Shown piece by piece: positions 31,311 through 47,500 of a DNA stretch of 64,000 bases. The position numbers and the translations under genes were made by a program. The DNA is taken from assembly GCF_000003815.2 (NCBI RefSeq), contig NC_049991.1, positions 4,016,437-4,080,436 of the forward strand, written 5' to 3'. The first letter of the stretch is position 1. Each line of letters opens with the position of its first letter. Source of the DNA: Branchiostoma floridae (Eukaryota > Chordata > Leptocardii > Amphioxiformes > Branchiostomatidae). The notes under the pieces were generated by a model. That model was not told the origin of the DNA and did not search any database. It worked only from the letters and a program-made list of their open reading frames with translations.

Positions 31311-32123
31311 ATTCAGAAGGAGCGATACACACAAGGAAGTAATGGATGTGCAGGCATTGGCCAATCAAAAGAATCGAAACATATGCCGGAGCAGAGGGAA
31401 TAAGTACAGATTACAAGGGTGAATGGCTCATTCTGTTAACATGTTATAAAATCCATAGACCGCAATGTTTTGAATATTTTCTGCGGAAATTTGGGTTTCA
31501 AAATGCATTCTGTAATCTCCTTACAAATGTATGTATCAAAGAACAAATGTGAATTTTCAGAAATTCGACAAAGGAATTCACATGTATAGTACCAAGGGAT
31601 CTATGCGTCATACAGAAGTTTGCGAGTTTGCAATTGGGCGAACTATAGGATAATAACGTCAATGACCCGCCTGTTCCTCGATGTACATGTACGCTTCGCT
31701 AACTCGGTGGTTTTATTCGGTGGTTATAGCAAAGGAACAGGCGTTATGACACCATATACACCTCGGAACGTGTCTACATATCTAAGTCACAGCATTAAAA
31801 ATTTAATGTGTATTACAGTTTATTAAAATCTGTACACTTGCACTAATGACCGTTATCCATTGAGCTACAGAATCTGGCCGGTTATGGTCAATATGTCGTA
31901 AGAATGTGAACAGCTCGTTAATTCCCCCCTTTTTTAAAAACAGAAATAGGTAAATATCTATCTATTAAAAGATTTTGTCTACGCCTCCGGGGTGGAGCCT
32001 TTAGTAAATGTTTTTGTTGTTACTCACCAGTAGGTTGTAGCTAATGGAAGAGGGATCAGATTTCAAATTTTGATGTACCCGTGTTATATAGAGGTAGTTT
32101 TCCTACAGATATTTATGTCATAC

Positions 32124-35915
<3,792 letters not shown>

Positions 35916-35970
35916 CTTTATTTTCAGTGTCGTTCAATAGTATAAATTTGCCCCGTGACATCTACACTGC

Positions 35971-35980
35971 CCTTATATAA
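35971..35980 (-). promoter_or_regulatory. TATA box of carboxylesterase A
   Basis: TTATATAAGG on the minus strand lies 56 bp upstream of the start codon, leaving a leader of about 25-30 nt. Confidence 0.6.
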
Positions 35981-36723
35981 GATGTTTATTGACGTAGTAA
36001 ATTCAGCAAGCCCATGTGTGTATATAACTTCGCCGTATTGAATGCCATTATAAACATGTACAAAACAAACAACGAAAATGGTCGTGTATTTCAACTATAT
36101 TTATATGCTACAAATCCTTGAAAGGAGAACGTTTTCTGTGGCTGGACAAAACTTAATTGAACGTATAAAAACATTACATTAATTATGAGTATAATAAACG
36201 TTTTCAAATTAAGTATAGCTTTCAAAGAAGTGGAAATTAAAAAGAGTCAACAATATGCCACATCGGGTCAATTTGACATGGTCTTATGTAAAGGTCTTGC
36301 CGAAGCTAGTTTGTTCTTCAACTATAGTTTTAGCACACACGTGTGGCAGTTCGGTTAACCGTCATGTTTGCATTTGCGGGTAACCATATTTAAGTAAGTT
36401 AAGGGCCCATAATAAGGCCTTTTAGATGTTGCAGGGTCAATGGGTCTAGGACACAGTATTGGGAGGCGGGGCCCATCTCTTCTTTCACCACCTTTACCCC
36501 CCCCCCCCCCCCCAACGAAGCCAGGTAGCTATTACTACATGTACCTTGTTGGAATGAGGAAACTGTTGTTGTTTCCCTTTCTACTTTGTATTTTGTACCA
36601 AAGTAAATCAAAAGGCAATGATATAGCAGAGATATAGTTTCAAATCATGCCTATTTGCTCGACATCTGCCAATCCATCATGAAGAAAATGCCCGGGTACT
36701 GTTTGCTTGCTAAATCAAGAGGG

Positions 36724-36731
36724 TGACGTCA
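36724..36731 (+). promoter_or_regulatory. CRE-like palindrome upstream of carboxylesterase B
   Basis: TGACGTCA, the full cAMP-response-element palindrome, lies 84 bp before the ATG at 36815. No TATA box is evident for this gene. TGACGTCA occurs often in the window's transposons, so the site may be fortuitous. Confidence 0.35.
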
Positions 36732-36814
36732 CTTGTTTACAAAGACCAGGTGTTGACCTTTGGAAAATACACAGTGTGTACATATCTTGGTTCGACGTAC
36801 TGCAGTTTGCAACT

Positions 36815-39263
36815 ATGGCGAGAATCATTCAAGTTTTCCTTCTTTTCGGCTCACTTTCGGTAATCTTCGGCATCTGTCGGGCTGATCTCGTCAAGGTGAC
36901 GACCTCTGGGCTCATACGAGGGTTTATGAACACTCACAACGGCGTGGATGTCGAGACGTACCTGGGTGTACCATACGCCACGCCCCCTACAGGCCCCTTG
37001 CGACTCCGTAACCCGGTACCCCACCCGGAGTGGGACGGAATCCGGAATGCTACGGCAAATGGCCCAGACTGTCCGGACGCACGGCATTCCGTTTGGGACG
37101 AGGACTGCCTCTACGCGAACGTCTACGTTCCCCGGAAAACTCCGGACGACATCTTGCCCGTCTTGGTGTACATACACGGGGGAGGGTTTCAACACAAGGC
37201 CACTACTGCCGACCCTACGGCCTTCGCTGCAACTGGTAACGTCATAGTCGTCGCTATAAACTATCGTACCAACGTTTTCGGGTTCTTCAGCACCGGTGAC
37301 TATGTCGCTCCGGGAAATTTCGGACTCATGGACCAGCGTGCAGCGATTGTGTGGACGAAAGAAAACATCGCGGCTTTCGGTGGCAACCCGCATGCCATTA
37401 CCATCTACGGGCGATCTGCTGGAGGCGAGTCGGTGGGATTCCAGCAGTTATCCCCGATGAACAACGGGCTGTATCTACGGGCTATCTCCGGTAGCGCCGT
37501 GGCTATAACGCCAGGGATCCTCACCAAACGCCCGCAGGAAACCTCGACGTATCTGGTCGAGCTTCTGAATTGTACAGCGGATAACAAACTTGATGAGGTG
37601 GAATGCCTCCGCCATATTAGCGCCCAGGACCTTCTAACTTACGCTCTTCAAACCCCGCCAGCGTCGGACTCCATCTACACATGGCTACCTGTTGTTGACG
37701 GTACCTTTCTTACGGACACTCCGGAGAAACTCCTCCGCTCCGGAGCACTGGAGAACAGGGACTACCTCATGGGTAACGTCAACAGCGAGGGCTCCGTGGC
37801 GGGAGCTGCAACATATCGAGCCGTTACATCAGTTGAGGCCTTCGTTTCCACTGCTAGAGCTAAACTCTTTACAACATTTTCGAACAATTTCGAAAATGTT
37901 GTTCAGGCTACCAAGTACAGGTATTGTTATGACATTGCTAACAACGTCAGCCCGAATTTACCAGCTAGGTATGTAGATTTCTACGGAGAGTGGCGTTTTG
38001 TAGCATCAACTGTTCTTACGGCAGACATCTATGCCGAACTTGGACACAACACGTATTTCTTCTACTTCACGCGGCGGCCATCTTACTCCACAAGGGACGA
38101 TTTCATTGGCTGCGCACACGGAGAAGAGAAGTTCTTCCTCTTCGGCCTGACCAGAGTCGTCACTGATGACGAAATGGAACTGAGCACAAATATGATGACG
38201 TACTTCGCAAACTTCGTACGATCAGGGTACGTTTGCATATTTCTGAGCCAAGTATTATGTAGGGGCTTTAACCTACCTTTTCCATAACGATTTACCCCCT
38301 ACAATAAACTAGCCGTTGTTCAGGGTTCAGGGTTTATTGTGTATGTATGTTTTCACTTCTAACTAATGATGATCTTTTTGATGGATTCGTATGAATTTTG
38401 GTTTGTTGGTAGCTATTGAAGTCCCGACAAAACGCGGCGTTCCCTAGCGGTAATTGGAGGTAGTGCAGTATTACAGGCCTATACCCCTTTATGAAAGTAG
38501 TGGGGTATAATCTATTGGCACATCACCATTGGCTTCAGTTTTCTCTAGTATCCTTTCGTAGCACCTTTCAGCTCAAATTTGTTCATATAAACAAGTTTTG
38601 ACAGTTTTGACTAACATGGGAAAGCTTGAACGCTTGCCTGGTCGTTCTATTAAACCGAAGAAAAATATCGCGAAAAAAAATTCAAGAAAAAGAAAGGTTT
38701 TATGTAGCGCAACGCACATCTAAAGTTTGCCCATGATAGTAGAACTCTGGCATTGAGAAATTCATCTGAATATCTCAAACATTTTAAGGAGGATTGAAAT
38801 CTTCAATATTTTCCTGTTATCACACAGGGACCCGAACCATCCCGATCCGGTGCCCGTCGAGTGGCCGCGCTACAACACCAGCGATCGGCCGTACCTCGAG
38901 CTTGACGTCAACATGACGTCACAAAACGTCAAGACGAACCTCCTACCATCACAGATGTTCTTCTGGAACGAAGTCATCCCGTCAATCAACTCAGCAGGCA
39001 GCCCGCCGGATGTGGAGGAAGATTCGACTACATCGGCTCCTCTCCCGGACATGACGTCATCTCCAGAAGAAGCCGAAGATGGACAGTCGGGCACGAATGT
39101 TGCCGAGTTGCTCCGAAGCACACAGATCGTGATGTACGCCATGTTGGGAGTGTCGATTGCTCTGCTGTTGCTGCTTATTATCTTAGCGTTTGTTTACCAA
39201 CAGGGTCTAGGGAAGGTAAACAAAAATATTAAGACCGCAATGAACCAAAACGCAATGTTATAA
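36815..39263 (+). CDS. Carboxylesterase B (cholinesterase-like), intron-poor
   Basis: Two coding exons, 36815-38226 and 38828-39263 (TAA), give 615 aa. The frame is open upstream to 36707, but the ATG at 36815 starts directly at the signal peptide (RIIQVFLLFGSLSVIFGI). The oxyanion hole is HGGGF at 121-125. The triad is Ser201 (GRSAGG), Glu325 (NSEGS) and His435 (CAHGEEKFFLFG). A Glu/Thr/Pro-rich stalk follows, then a transmembrane helix at about 573-594 and a short basic tail, so it should be a surface-anchored hydrolase. Carboxylesterase A is colinear and has eight introns; here only the last is kept, at the same codon (G|DPN against G|NPN) and the same phase 2. The genes are divergent with start codons 0.9 kb apart. 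Substrate unknown. Confidence 0.93.
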
Positions 39264-41151
39264 AGCTCGTTTATCTGCGTGCCCAATGTACGGAACCGTA
39301 AACTTTTCATTAGCCAAAAAGATGTGAGTAATTCTACTGTTGTTCTTTGCTTTTACAGTGCATTTTCAGCACATGTCATCATCGGTTATAATCGATTGTA
39401 ATTGTGTCTCGGACTGCTGTGATTATCATATTGGCCGCCAGGTGTCACTCCTATCTTGCGGAGAATCTACTTCTGTGAATTGAAAACGAAGGCATTGCTT
39501 TCAGTCTGTATGTGTGTATGTCTGATCATCCTGATCTTTGTTCAAAGTTATCTAAAATTGTACAGTCATAAACAGGGAGAAAAATACAAAGACACAACAA
39601 CTTGAACAGTGGGAATGTTTGGCGACGCCTTATGTGCTAGCCTAACAATACAGTATTTTTCAATTGGCAAAAATTCTCGGAATTCTACAGCAATTTTTCC
39701 ACGGCTACGTAGTTGCATCATTTTTTTTGAGGGGAATAACTCGGGAAGGGGTTGACGATTCGTTATGATATTTGGAATTATAGATAGCTTCGGAGATGCC
39801 TTACATGATTAAATACTAAACATGGTTATCGGTGGCTATTTTGTATAAATAATGAGCAGAGTTTATTAATACACAACATTTCATAATAGGACCCTCAAAC
39901 TTATAGCATATGTAACTAAGAAAGAGAGAAATATCAATTATGCCATTTATTACCATTTACATGTACATAATTTGTGAGAAAAATGTTACAATAGACTTTC
40001 ATACATTGAACACATTGTCATTTAGGTTCTTTTTTAATACAAATGATCAACTGATATTTTAATGCAAATGAAGACCTCATTTACATAATAATTAAGAAAC
40101 ATTTATAATAGGTCACTCGTCACAGCAATGCTGAAATTGTTGACAGCAATGCCCTACGAATATTCATAGCATAGAACTATCATTATACATACAGTCAGGC
40201 GAATGGATAGAACGCAAATACTAAAACACACCTACAACCCAAAACATTATTTTATACTTATAAATAATAAAACCGTCACCATGACAATAGTTTTGTCACA
40301 CTTATTTTATTTTCATCGTGGAACAGGTTATCGAGAGTCAGGGTAATGGGCTTATTGGCTTTTGGTATTTGAATTATCTCCGAGAAGAGGTGTCGCCGTT
40401 TCTTTGATCCAATGACGTTTAATCGTTAAGGGGTGACGGAGACGTGTGCTGATACCGCCCTATAAATGGCGGTTGATATAAGAAACAGGTGACCAGTCAG
40501 TAGTTATACTGTTGCCTCTGTTTCTTCACCTCTATCTTAAACACACAGGTATAGAACGCTAGAGTTCAATGTACACTAATCTCCCCCAACCAGGCCAATT
40601 TTAGGAACGGTTTTGACAAAAGAGACATCCTATATGTTATAGACACACTGATAGGTAAATGTAAGTAATTTGAATGGATTAGAAACAGCAATTACTTAGC
40701 ATGTAGCCCCATAATAGGCAAGATTTCGATTTGACATAGTGATTTCCATCTGTCTTGTATTGGATACGTTTGACAAAAATAGATTTTGCTACACATCATA
40801 ACAATCTTACTACATGACTGCTCCTGCAAATGACGGCAGAAGAACATTCTTAAATGTAGCGTATTTGAATGTATTGGATACCCATATCTCTTGTGATAAT
40901 ATTGATAGGATATTTCTTATTAATGAAAAATAGGTATCTGTATATTGTTTATCTTTATCGCCTGTATATGGCCTTCCTGACTAAATTTCCATACTTTCAA
41001 TGTGCAAGTCTCCTCATTTCCTCTTACCAAGCCGGCATTGAGGAGTACAACTCAATGTAGAACAAACAGGGCTGAAGTTCTAAGGGAAATCTATACGATG
41101 GCATATATGTACATTTCTCTTTCACTGTGAAGCAAACAATTCATGTTTGTC
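39264..41151. other. Intergenic region between convergent genes
   Basis: The 3' ends of carboxylesterase B (plus) and the ankyrin gene (minus) face each other here. AATAAA signals occur on the plus strand at about 40265 and on the minus strand at 40306-40311. A TATAAAT at 40461 with a donor-like ACACAG|GTATAG at 40551 looks like a promoter and small exon, but no coding exon follows that I can support. Confidence 0.5.
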
Positions 41152-42913
41152 TTATTTTTTGTCTCGGGGCTTACTTTCCTTTACACTCTTCTTTGTGGAC
41201 TGAAGCGGGCACTCCAGATTCTGCAGTCTTGCATCTATATCAACCATCTAAAATCTAAAAGAATGGCATACAGATTATGGCATTTCTTTTAATTAGATTT
41301 GTAAGTTACAAGTAAGAGAGACACAAATGTGCATGCAAATAGTGCTACTATCCTCTTGCACTGGCGTCTGCAGGGGATATAGCCCCGGTCGGACTACAAA
41401 GCAACAAATTTTGTCACAGGGACTGCCGAATACCGAGAGGTCAAAAGGGGGTACCGCTCAGTGTTTGCGCGGGCAAGGCACACCTTATTGTTGAGTCCCG
41501 GGCACATTTTAATGCGGGTTAAGGTAGCATAATGCTGGAGCTTTTCACCTATACGGATTTCAAAATTAAAAGTAGGGTGTAATAGTTATTTACCAAAATT
41601 GTTGACACAAAATGAAATTCATGTATAAAAGTGCACGCAAAAAAATCGTTTGTGTACTCGTTCTGTTTTCTATTTACCGAAGATTCATATCTATAAGCAA
41701 CGCAAACGGTTGATACGAAAATCCAATGACTGCATGAATAGATAGATAGTCTAACCTTGTAGATAGCGCACTGATGATCTCTGGTATACTCAAGACAATT
41801 TACGTCTACGTGAAGGACAAATCTTACCATGGATGTTAACCTTTTCCTGTCTGACTTCCGTTTTTCAAACATGTCTTCGAACTGGTCTTCATTGTCCAAC
41901 CAGCACTCAGCCATGTGGAAACGATAGGCGTAGAAGTCTTCTTGCAGTTCTTCATGCTTCCTTTGCTGTTCTTTGATAATCCTGTCAGCATCCTGCAAAA
42001 TTATGCAGTATTCAAGTAGTGATTTGTTTTCCAATGGGTTTGATCAGCTGACAAAACTAAGAGCTTAAGAGGGAAGCACTTTATATTGTACGACCACAGC
42101 GAAACCCAAGGAAACCGAAACGCATATATAAAAGCACCCAAAAGTCTAAAATTTGAAACTATAAAATGATCCTATGCACATACCTGACACTGTTCTTTAA
42201 GGGCTTGGATTATCTTTTCTTGCTCCGAGATTAGATCCCCATGCCTAGCAGCCTCCTGTTTTATGTCAGTAATCTATTACGACAGTAAAGATGTGAAAAA
42301 GTAAAATTTGGATTGTGCCAATGTTAAAGGTTGCATTTATGGGTACCGATACTGGCCTATTCAATGTATGCTATTTGGCATTGTTCTGTAAGATATGATT
42401 TTGTCAAATTAAGAATCGATAACTTGTTCTTGTTTATTTATTCATTCATTCATTCATTCATTCATTCATTCATTCATTCATTCATTGTTTTCGTTTCATA
42501 ACAGCTGAGAAAGTGTTAAAGGGCCTTTTTATGTTATATATTCGATTGAACAATGACTCGAAGTGACGTCTTAAGTTTTCAAGGAGTGCAGGAGTGCTTC
42601 TTCCACAGTGAGGTACATGCCTTCTTCATCTTTAATTATTGTGTTATCAACTGTATAATACATCTAAAATTGTATTTACAGATTCAATAAGTTATGAATG
42701 AAGATTGAATTACATATCTATCTTTATTTGTCAATAAGCACTACTTATTGAATTGATAGTGTTTTTTTACCCGATCTTGTATCTCCTTGATCTCAATGTG
42801 CGCCCGATAGTACCAGTCTTTTGCCGTCTCCTCAGCGGTCGCAATTAGTTCATCCGTGATCTCCTGGACATCAGTCAACACTTTCTGAATGGCTTCACTC
42901 ATTGACCTGTCAT
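41152..42913 (-). CDS. Ankyrin/coiled-coil protein, C-terminal exons 21-24
   Basis: Exons 42913-42771, 42273-42184, 41992-41828 and 41247-41152 (stop TAA at 41154-41152) follow exon 20 (44803-44566) in matching phases 1, 0, 0 and 0. They encode a charged helical segment (AIQKVLTDVQEITDELIATA, IKQEAARHGDLISEQEKIIQ, DADRIIKEQQRKHEELQEDF) that should form a coiled coil, then end in a short basic tail (STKKSVKESKPRDKK). Such a tail suits oligomerisation or cytoskeletal contacts, which is inference only. Exon 21 uses the acceptor CTCTAAG|AT; the nearer GACAG would give a frameshift. Confidence 0.7.
42438..42487. repeat. (ATTC)n microsatellite
   Basis: About twelve ATTC units in an intron of the ankyrin gene. 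Confidence 0.95.
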
Positions 42914-44214
42914 CTTAGAGTACAAGGAGATCAAGAGAAACGCTAGTCTTAAAAACTACAAGACGCCCTCTGGACATTTTCAAAACTCTTAACGAACGCC
43001 ATCATGAAATGTTGGAATAAATAAATGAAACTAGAGTTCGGCGACATTATACCTCCATGAAATATTGAGTGTTTTTGTCGATTTTATGTTTGTTGATGAT
43101 GACTTGTATGTAATGATATTCGTGTCATTTCTACTATTTGTGTGGATAGTTATCACATGTTGAGTTGAGTTTATTATGATCCACATTTAGCCTCCTGAGA
43201 GGCTATTCTTCCTGTGGTGACATGCAACAGGTATGGGGAATCTTTATGATGTTTATATTATCACGTTATGATAGTACTGGCGACTTGCAAGGTAGAGAGT
43301 ATGTTCAGAATTCATAACAAATAACTGCGACACATCAGGATACAAACACATCTTCAACACAAGCAATAAGACACAAAATGTCCATCAACCCATATAGGTT
43401 ACGGGGAAAAGTTTATGCCATATATATGATAATCCAAGTACATACCAACACAACATCAGCGTAAGGCCACGTGGAGCACGAAACATCTAACAGCACAAAG
43501 TATAACACACCAGGTCCCCAAAGACACAAGTGGATAGATACAAAGTTAGTTATCATATTCAAATTCTCCAAGGTCGGCAAACAGTTGCTCTGAGGAGTCA
43601 ACTGTTACAGATACCCTAACCAGTTGCTATATGACGTTAACTGTTCAGATAAGGTAAGTCCAAACACATCCACGTAATAGATATGTAACAAAACTTCAGC
43701 GTGACGCAAGGTGGACCGCATAACATCTAACAACACAAAGGAAATATAATACTGCAAGTCCCTAAACGCAAAAGTACATTAATACAATTTAAGATCACTT
43801 TAAAAATTGTCCTGGTTCCCCCAAGCAGATGCTCTACGATGTCAACTGTATATCGGAAATATAGGGATGATTTCTGATATTATTACATCGATTATAACGA
43901 CAGATACGGGGCCCACACTCTAATCACTTCCAGCTATCATCACATCCAACAACACATCAAGTCGAGGCTATCGTTTCCCCCAAACAGTTGTTGTCAACTG
44001 ATAAAAAAAAAACATATGTTCATGGCTATCACTGGCAAAACAAATCACCCCACCACCTGCTTGGAGATAAGGTGATTAACAAAGAGGGAAACCACGATGC
44101 CTGTTCCAAAATATCGCAGATATAGGGGTGATTTCTTATATTATTACATTGATTATATCGACAGATACGCGGCTCAAAATCTCATCACTTTCAGCTATCA
44201 TCACACCCCATCAA

Positions 44215-44325
44215 CACATCAAGTATGAAACCAATCCACCCAGCCGTTCTTGAGTTATCTTGTACACAGACAGACAAACATAACAGAAAATATAACCTCC
44301 ATGACATTTCATGGAGGTAATAAAT
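44215..44325. repeat. Dispersed repeat fragment with CAGACAGACAAAC
   Basis: AACCAATCCACCCAGCCGTT, TTGAGTTATCTTG, ACAGACAGACAAACA and CATGGAGGTAA in order. The same order is seen at about 2895-2985 and 61045-61130, so this is one dispersed family with three copies. Confidence 0.6.
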
Positions 44326-44331
44326 ATAGGA

Positions 44332-44335
<4 letters not shown>

Positions 44336-44377
<42 letters not shown>
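44336..44377. repeat. (TA)n microsatellite
   Basis: Uninterrupted TA/AT run of about 40 bp between exons 20 and 21 of the ankyrin gene. Confidence 0.95.
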
Positions 44378-44379
<2 letters not shown>

Positions 44380-44565
44380 CTGTGTTAGGAAATGTCAGAC
44401 TCTGCAGAACACGATCGTTCATTTCGCATTCTTAGAAATGCGTTTGATTATCATTTGTAAGCAGTAAACTTAAGCTTGTAGGAATAGACCGGAGCAATTG
44501 AAACCTCTCAAACTGATTTGCTTACACCTTGTTAGAATGTTTTATGTTCGAAAAGGTCATCTCAC

Positions 44566-47500
44566 CGTCAACGAAGTACTTGCGATACGGAGGCACCGCT
44601 GTCCTAACTCGTTTCATTTTCCGGAGTTGTGCAACCTCATCCGTGCCGTTGTAGCACGCGTACTTAGGTTGTCCCGATGTCGTCCATTGTGTGTGCACCT
44701 CATGCTCATAAACGTCACCATGCTTGGTGACGAGCCCTCCTGCCGACAGGATGTGGTTGGGGGTAGTCCTCTCAAAGGCTTCTGTTCCGAGCCTCATTGA
44801 GACCTGTGTCATCATTAAAACAGATTCAGAATCCACGATGGTAAACTTTGGCCCCAAAATTTCCAGACTTCTATGTGGGGATTTAGAACACGAATCATCT
44901 TCCATCGAATAGAACGCAGGCGTGATCGAACAGAACGGGCGTTCTATTTGGGGTCATCCGAGGTCACCCGCAGGTTGTTACAGTAAACACGCAGCAAACA
45001 CCCTCATTTTTCCGGGTGCCGTGCGTCAGAAGAAAAACAAACATTTTCACAAATATAAACCATTATTTGGCAAGCTTAGTTTTGCTGCCGCTTAGTTTGG
45101 AACATGTGACATGTAACAAAGCTGCTGGCGTCATTATTGGTGACCTTGAATGTTACAACACTTGTTTACGGCGGTATCAATTACTCTATGTCACTATCAG
45201 TGCGACTCGACATAGGACCAAACATGGTATTTAAATCGCTTGCAAAACGCATGCAAATCAACTCTTTCAGGACTTATGTTGTCGACAACTAATATCTCCA
45301 GCTTTGTGTCTTAGGGATTTTTGGAACATGCAGGCAATTTTGAATTACGAGTCTTTGAGTGTGAAAACTTGAAAAAATGACGATTTTTCGACCTTAAATT
45401 GGCTATAAAAATAGTTTTAAGTAGAAGCTGAAAAATCCCTAAGACAGAAAATTTGATCTTAATATCATTACCAATATGAAATAAAAGATTTGGATTTTCA
45501 GTCGAATTTAGGACCAATCTAATTATGGTATTTGCTTTTTTGGCCCACCGAACACCCTTTCTAAATCAACCAACTATGCACATTTCAGAAGACATTGAGA
45601 CAAAACTGTGAAGCACACGTACACGGTAAGACTTAACGTGTACACACTGCCAGTTTTCATTTAATATCGACGAGGCACGTGCGAGAGGTTGTTTTTCAAA
45701 CTATCACGATATTTATATTTCAGCCATACATAGTATGGTGAAATATATTGTATTCGTAATGTTTCTTTCTTCTTTCTTCTTTCTTTCTCCTGTCAAATCT
45801 TCAAAGTGATTCATCTCCGCCGTTCCTGGACCGAATGACCTGAAATTTGGCACAGGGGTAGAATGGGCCAATACCTTGATCCTTTTTTCTCAGTTTTTTC
45901 ATATCTGCCTCTAAAATGATTTTATTGAGATTTTTTGGTCAATTTTAGACCAAAACTATATATTTTTGCCCCTGTACCCTGGTATTACAATCAAATGAGC
46001 TGAAATTTGACAGAGATGTGCCTTAATAATGCCCCCATATAAATTCGATAACACTTTTGGTGTACAGTACAACAAAATGCTTATTTTTGCGATTTTTTGA
46101 CCAATTTTTGACAAAAAAAGGACACTTTTGGCCCCTGTACCCTGGTATTACAACCAAATGAGCTGAAATTTGACAGAGATGTGCCTTGATAATCTCTTCA
46201 TATAAATTCAATAACACTTTTGGTGTACAGTACAACAAAATGCTTATTTTTGCGATTTTTGGACCAATTTTTGACCAAAAAAGGACACTTTTGGCTCCTG
46301 TACCTTGGTATTGCAACCGAATGAGCTGAAATTTGACACAGATGTGCCTTGATAATTCCTTCATATAAATTCAATAACACTTTTGGTGTACAGTGCAACA
46401 AAATGCTTATTTTTGCGATTTTTGGCCAATTTTTGACCAAAAAAGGACACTTTTGGCTCCTGTACCCTGGTATTACAATTAAATGACCTGAAATTTGGTA
46501 TAGATAGGCATTAGATACTTGGTAACAAGATTCAAGTAAAATTTTTGACATAAACAACTTTAAAATGATTAATTTTGGCACTTTTCTGAGGGGAAATTTG
46601 TTTTCTTTTGGCCTCCTGACGTGACCTTCCGTGACCCCGCACAGAGCCAAACCTGTGCGCGTCAGCCGGAGAGTTAATTGAATCAAAGACCTAGCCAATC
46701 AGCGAAGAGGAGGCCAAAGGCTAATTAATATTCATAAGCGGGGCCTCATGATCCCGTATATAGCAGTGTTCCCGCCAGGGGGAGCGAAGCCCGCCTAAGG
46801 CTCTCGCATTTTAGACTATTCAGAAGGCTTTATATTGTATCAGTTCTTAGGGGCATATCTATGATAATCGCAGCAGTCACTTAACTTCTCTTCAGGAGTT
46901 TAGCGTAACACTATTTCAGGTCAAACCGTCAAAGGCAACTAAAAACAAACTTTAACGTTACTGAGTTCAACAGTACTTATAACTTGTTATCCGAAGTTGA
47001 AACGCTAGCGATGGTATTTTCGCTGCGCTGTTAGCTCCGTGCGACTGTTGTTGACGGTCTTATAACGGTATATTTTGCACCCCTGTACCCTGGTATGAGT
47101 AACATTTGGTATAGATAGGCATAAGATAGTTGGTAAAATGATCCAAGTAAAATTTTTGGCATAAAGTACTGTAAAAGGCTTAATTACAGCACTTTTTTTT
47201 AGGGGAAATTGGTTTTCTTTCGTTCTCCATGCCATGACCTTTCGGACGTTCACCCCACAGAGCCGACATCTGCACCTGCTTCTAGCCGGCAGGAAGAGTT
47301 AATTCAATTAATGGTTCAGCCAATCAGCGAAGAGGAAAGTGAAGGCTAATTAATATTCATAAGCGGGACCACACAATACGTTAACTTGAAGACTCAGGCC
47401 GTACAGACTTCTCGCCAGGATTTTGTCAAAGCGTCGGACAGGGGTCCGGGGGCCGCCGAATGTCCCTGGCGGGGTCCAGGGGCAGGGCCACTGTGTGTGT

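Larger units (their letters stand above)
18456..32123 (-). other. Large intron 4 of carboxylesterase A
   Basis: This 13,668-bp intron separates exon 4 (donor GTATGA after CCACAG) from exon 5 (acceptor CCCTTTTAG). It holds the complete LRR transmembrane gene on the opposite strand, a piggyBac-like element, a SINE, an E-box tandem array, a tandem duplication at 27091-27490 and one possible orphan exon at 30729-30950. The stretches 24090-25574 and 26546-28690 show only AT-rich sequence and simple repeats. Confidence 0.8.

Noticed and set aside
40869-41060. Small hydrophobic plus-strand frame of 63 codons
   Set aside because: It is in AT-rich 3' flanking sequence, with no promoter, splice signal or homology that I can see.
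44566-44905. A separate gene starting at the ATG at 44905
   Set aside because: The start is possible, but an acceptor at 44804 fits the phase of the upstream ankyrin exon and the extra N-terminal residues look random. I keep it as an alternative only.
46023-46698. Minus-strand frames of 113 and 166 codons
   Set aside because: They lie on the 163-bp satellite array and repeat themselves; there is no start context, domain or splice structure.
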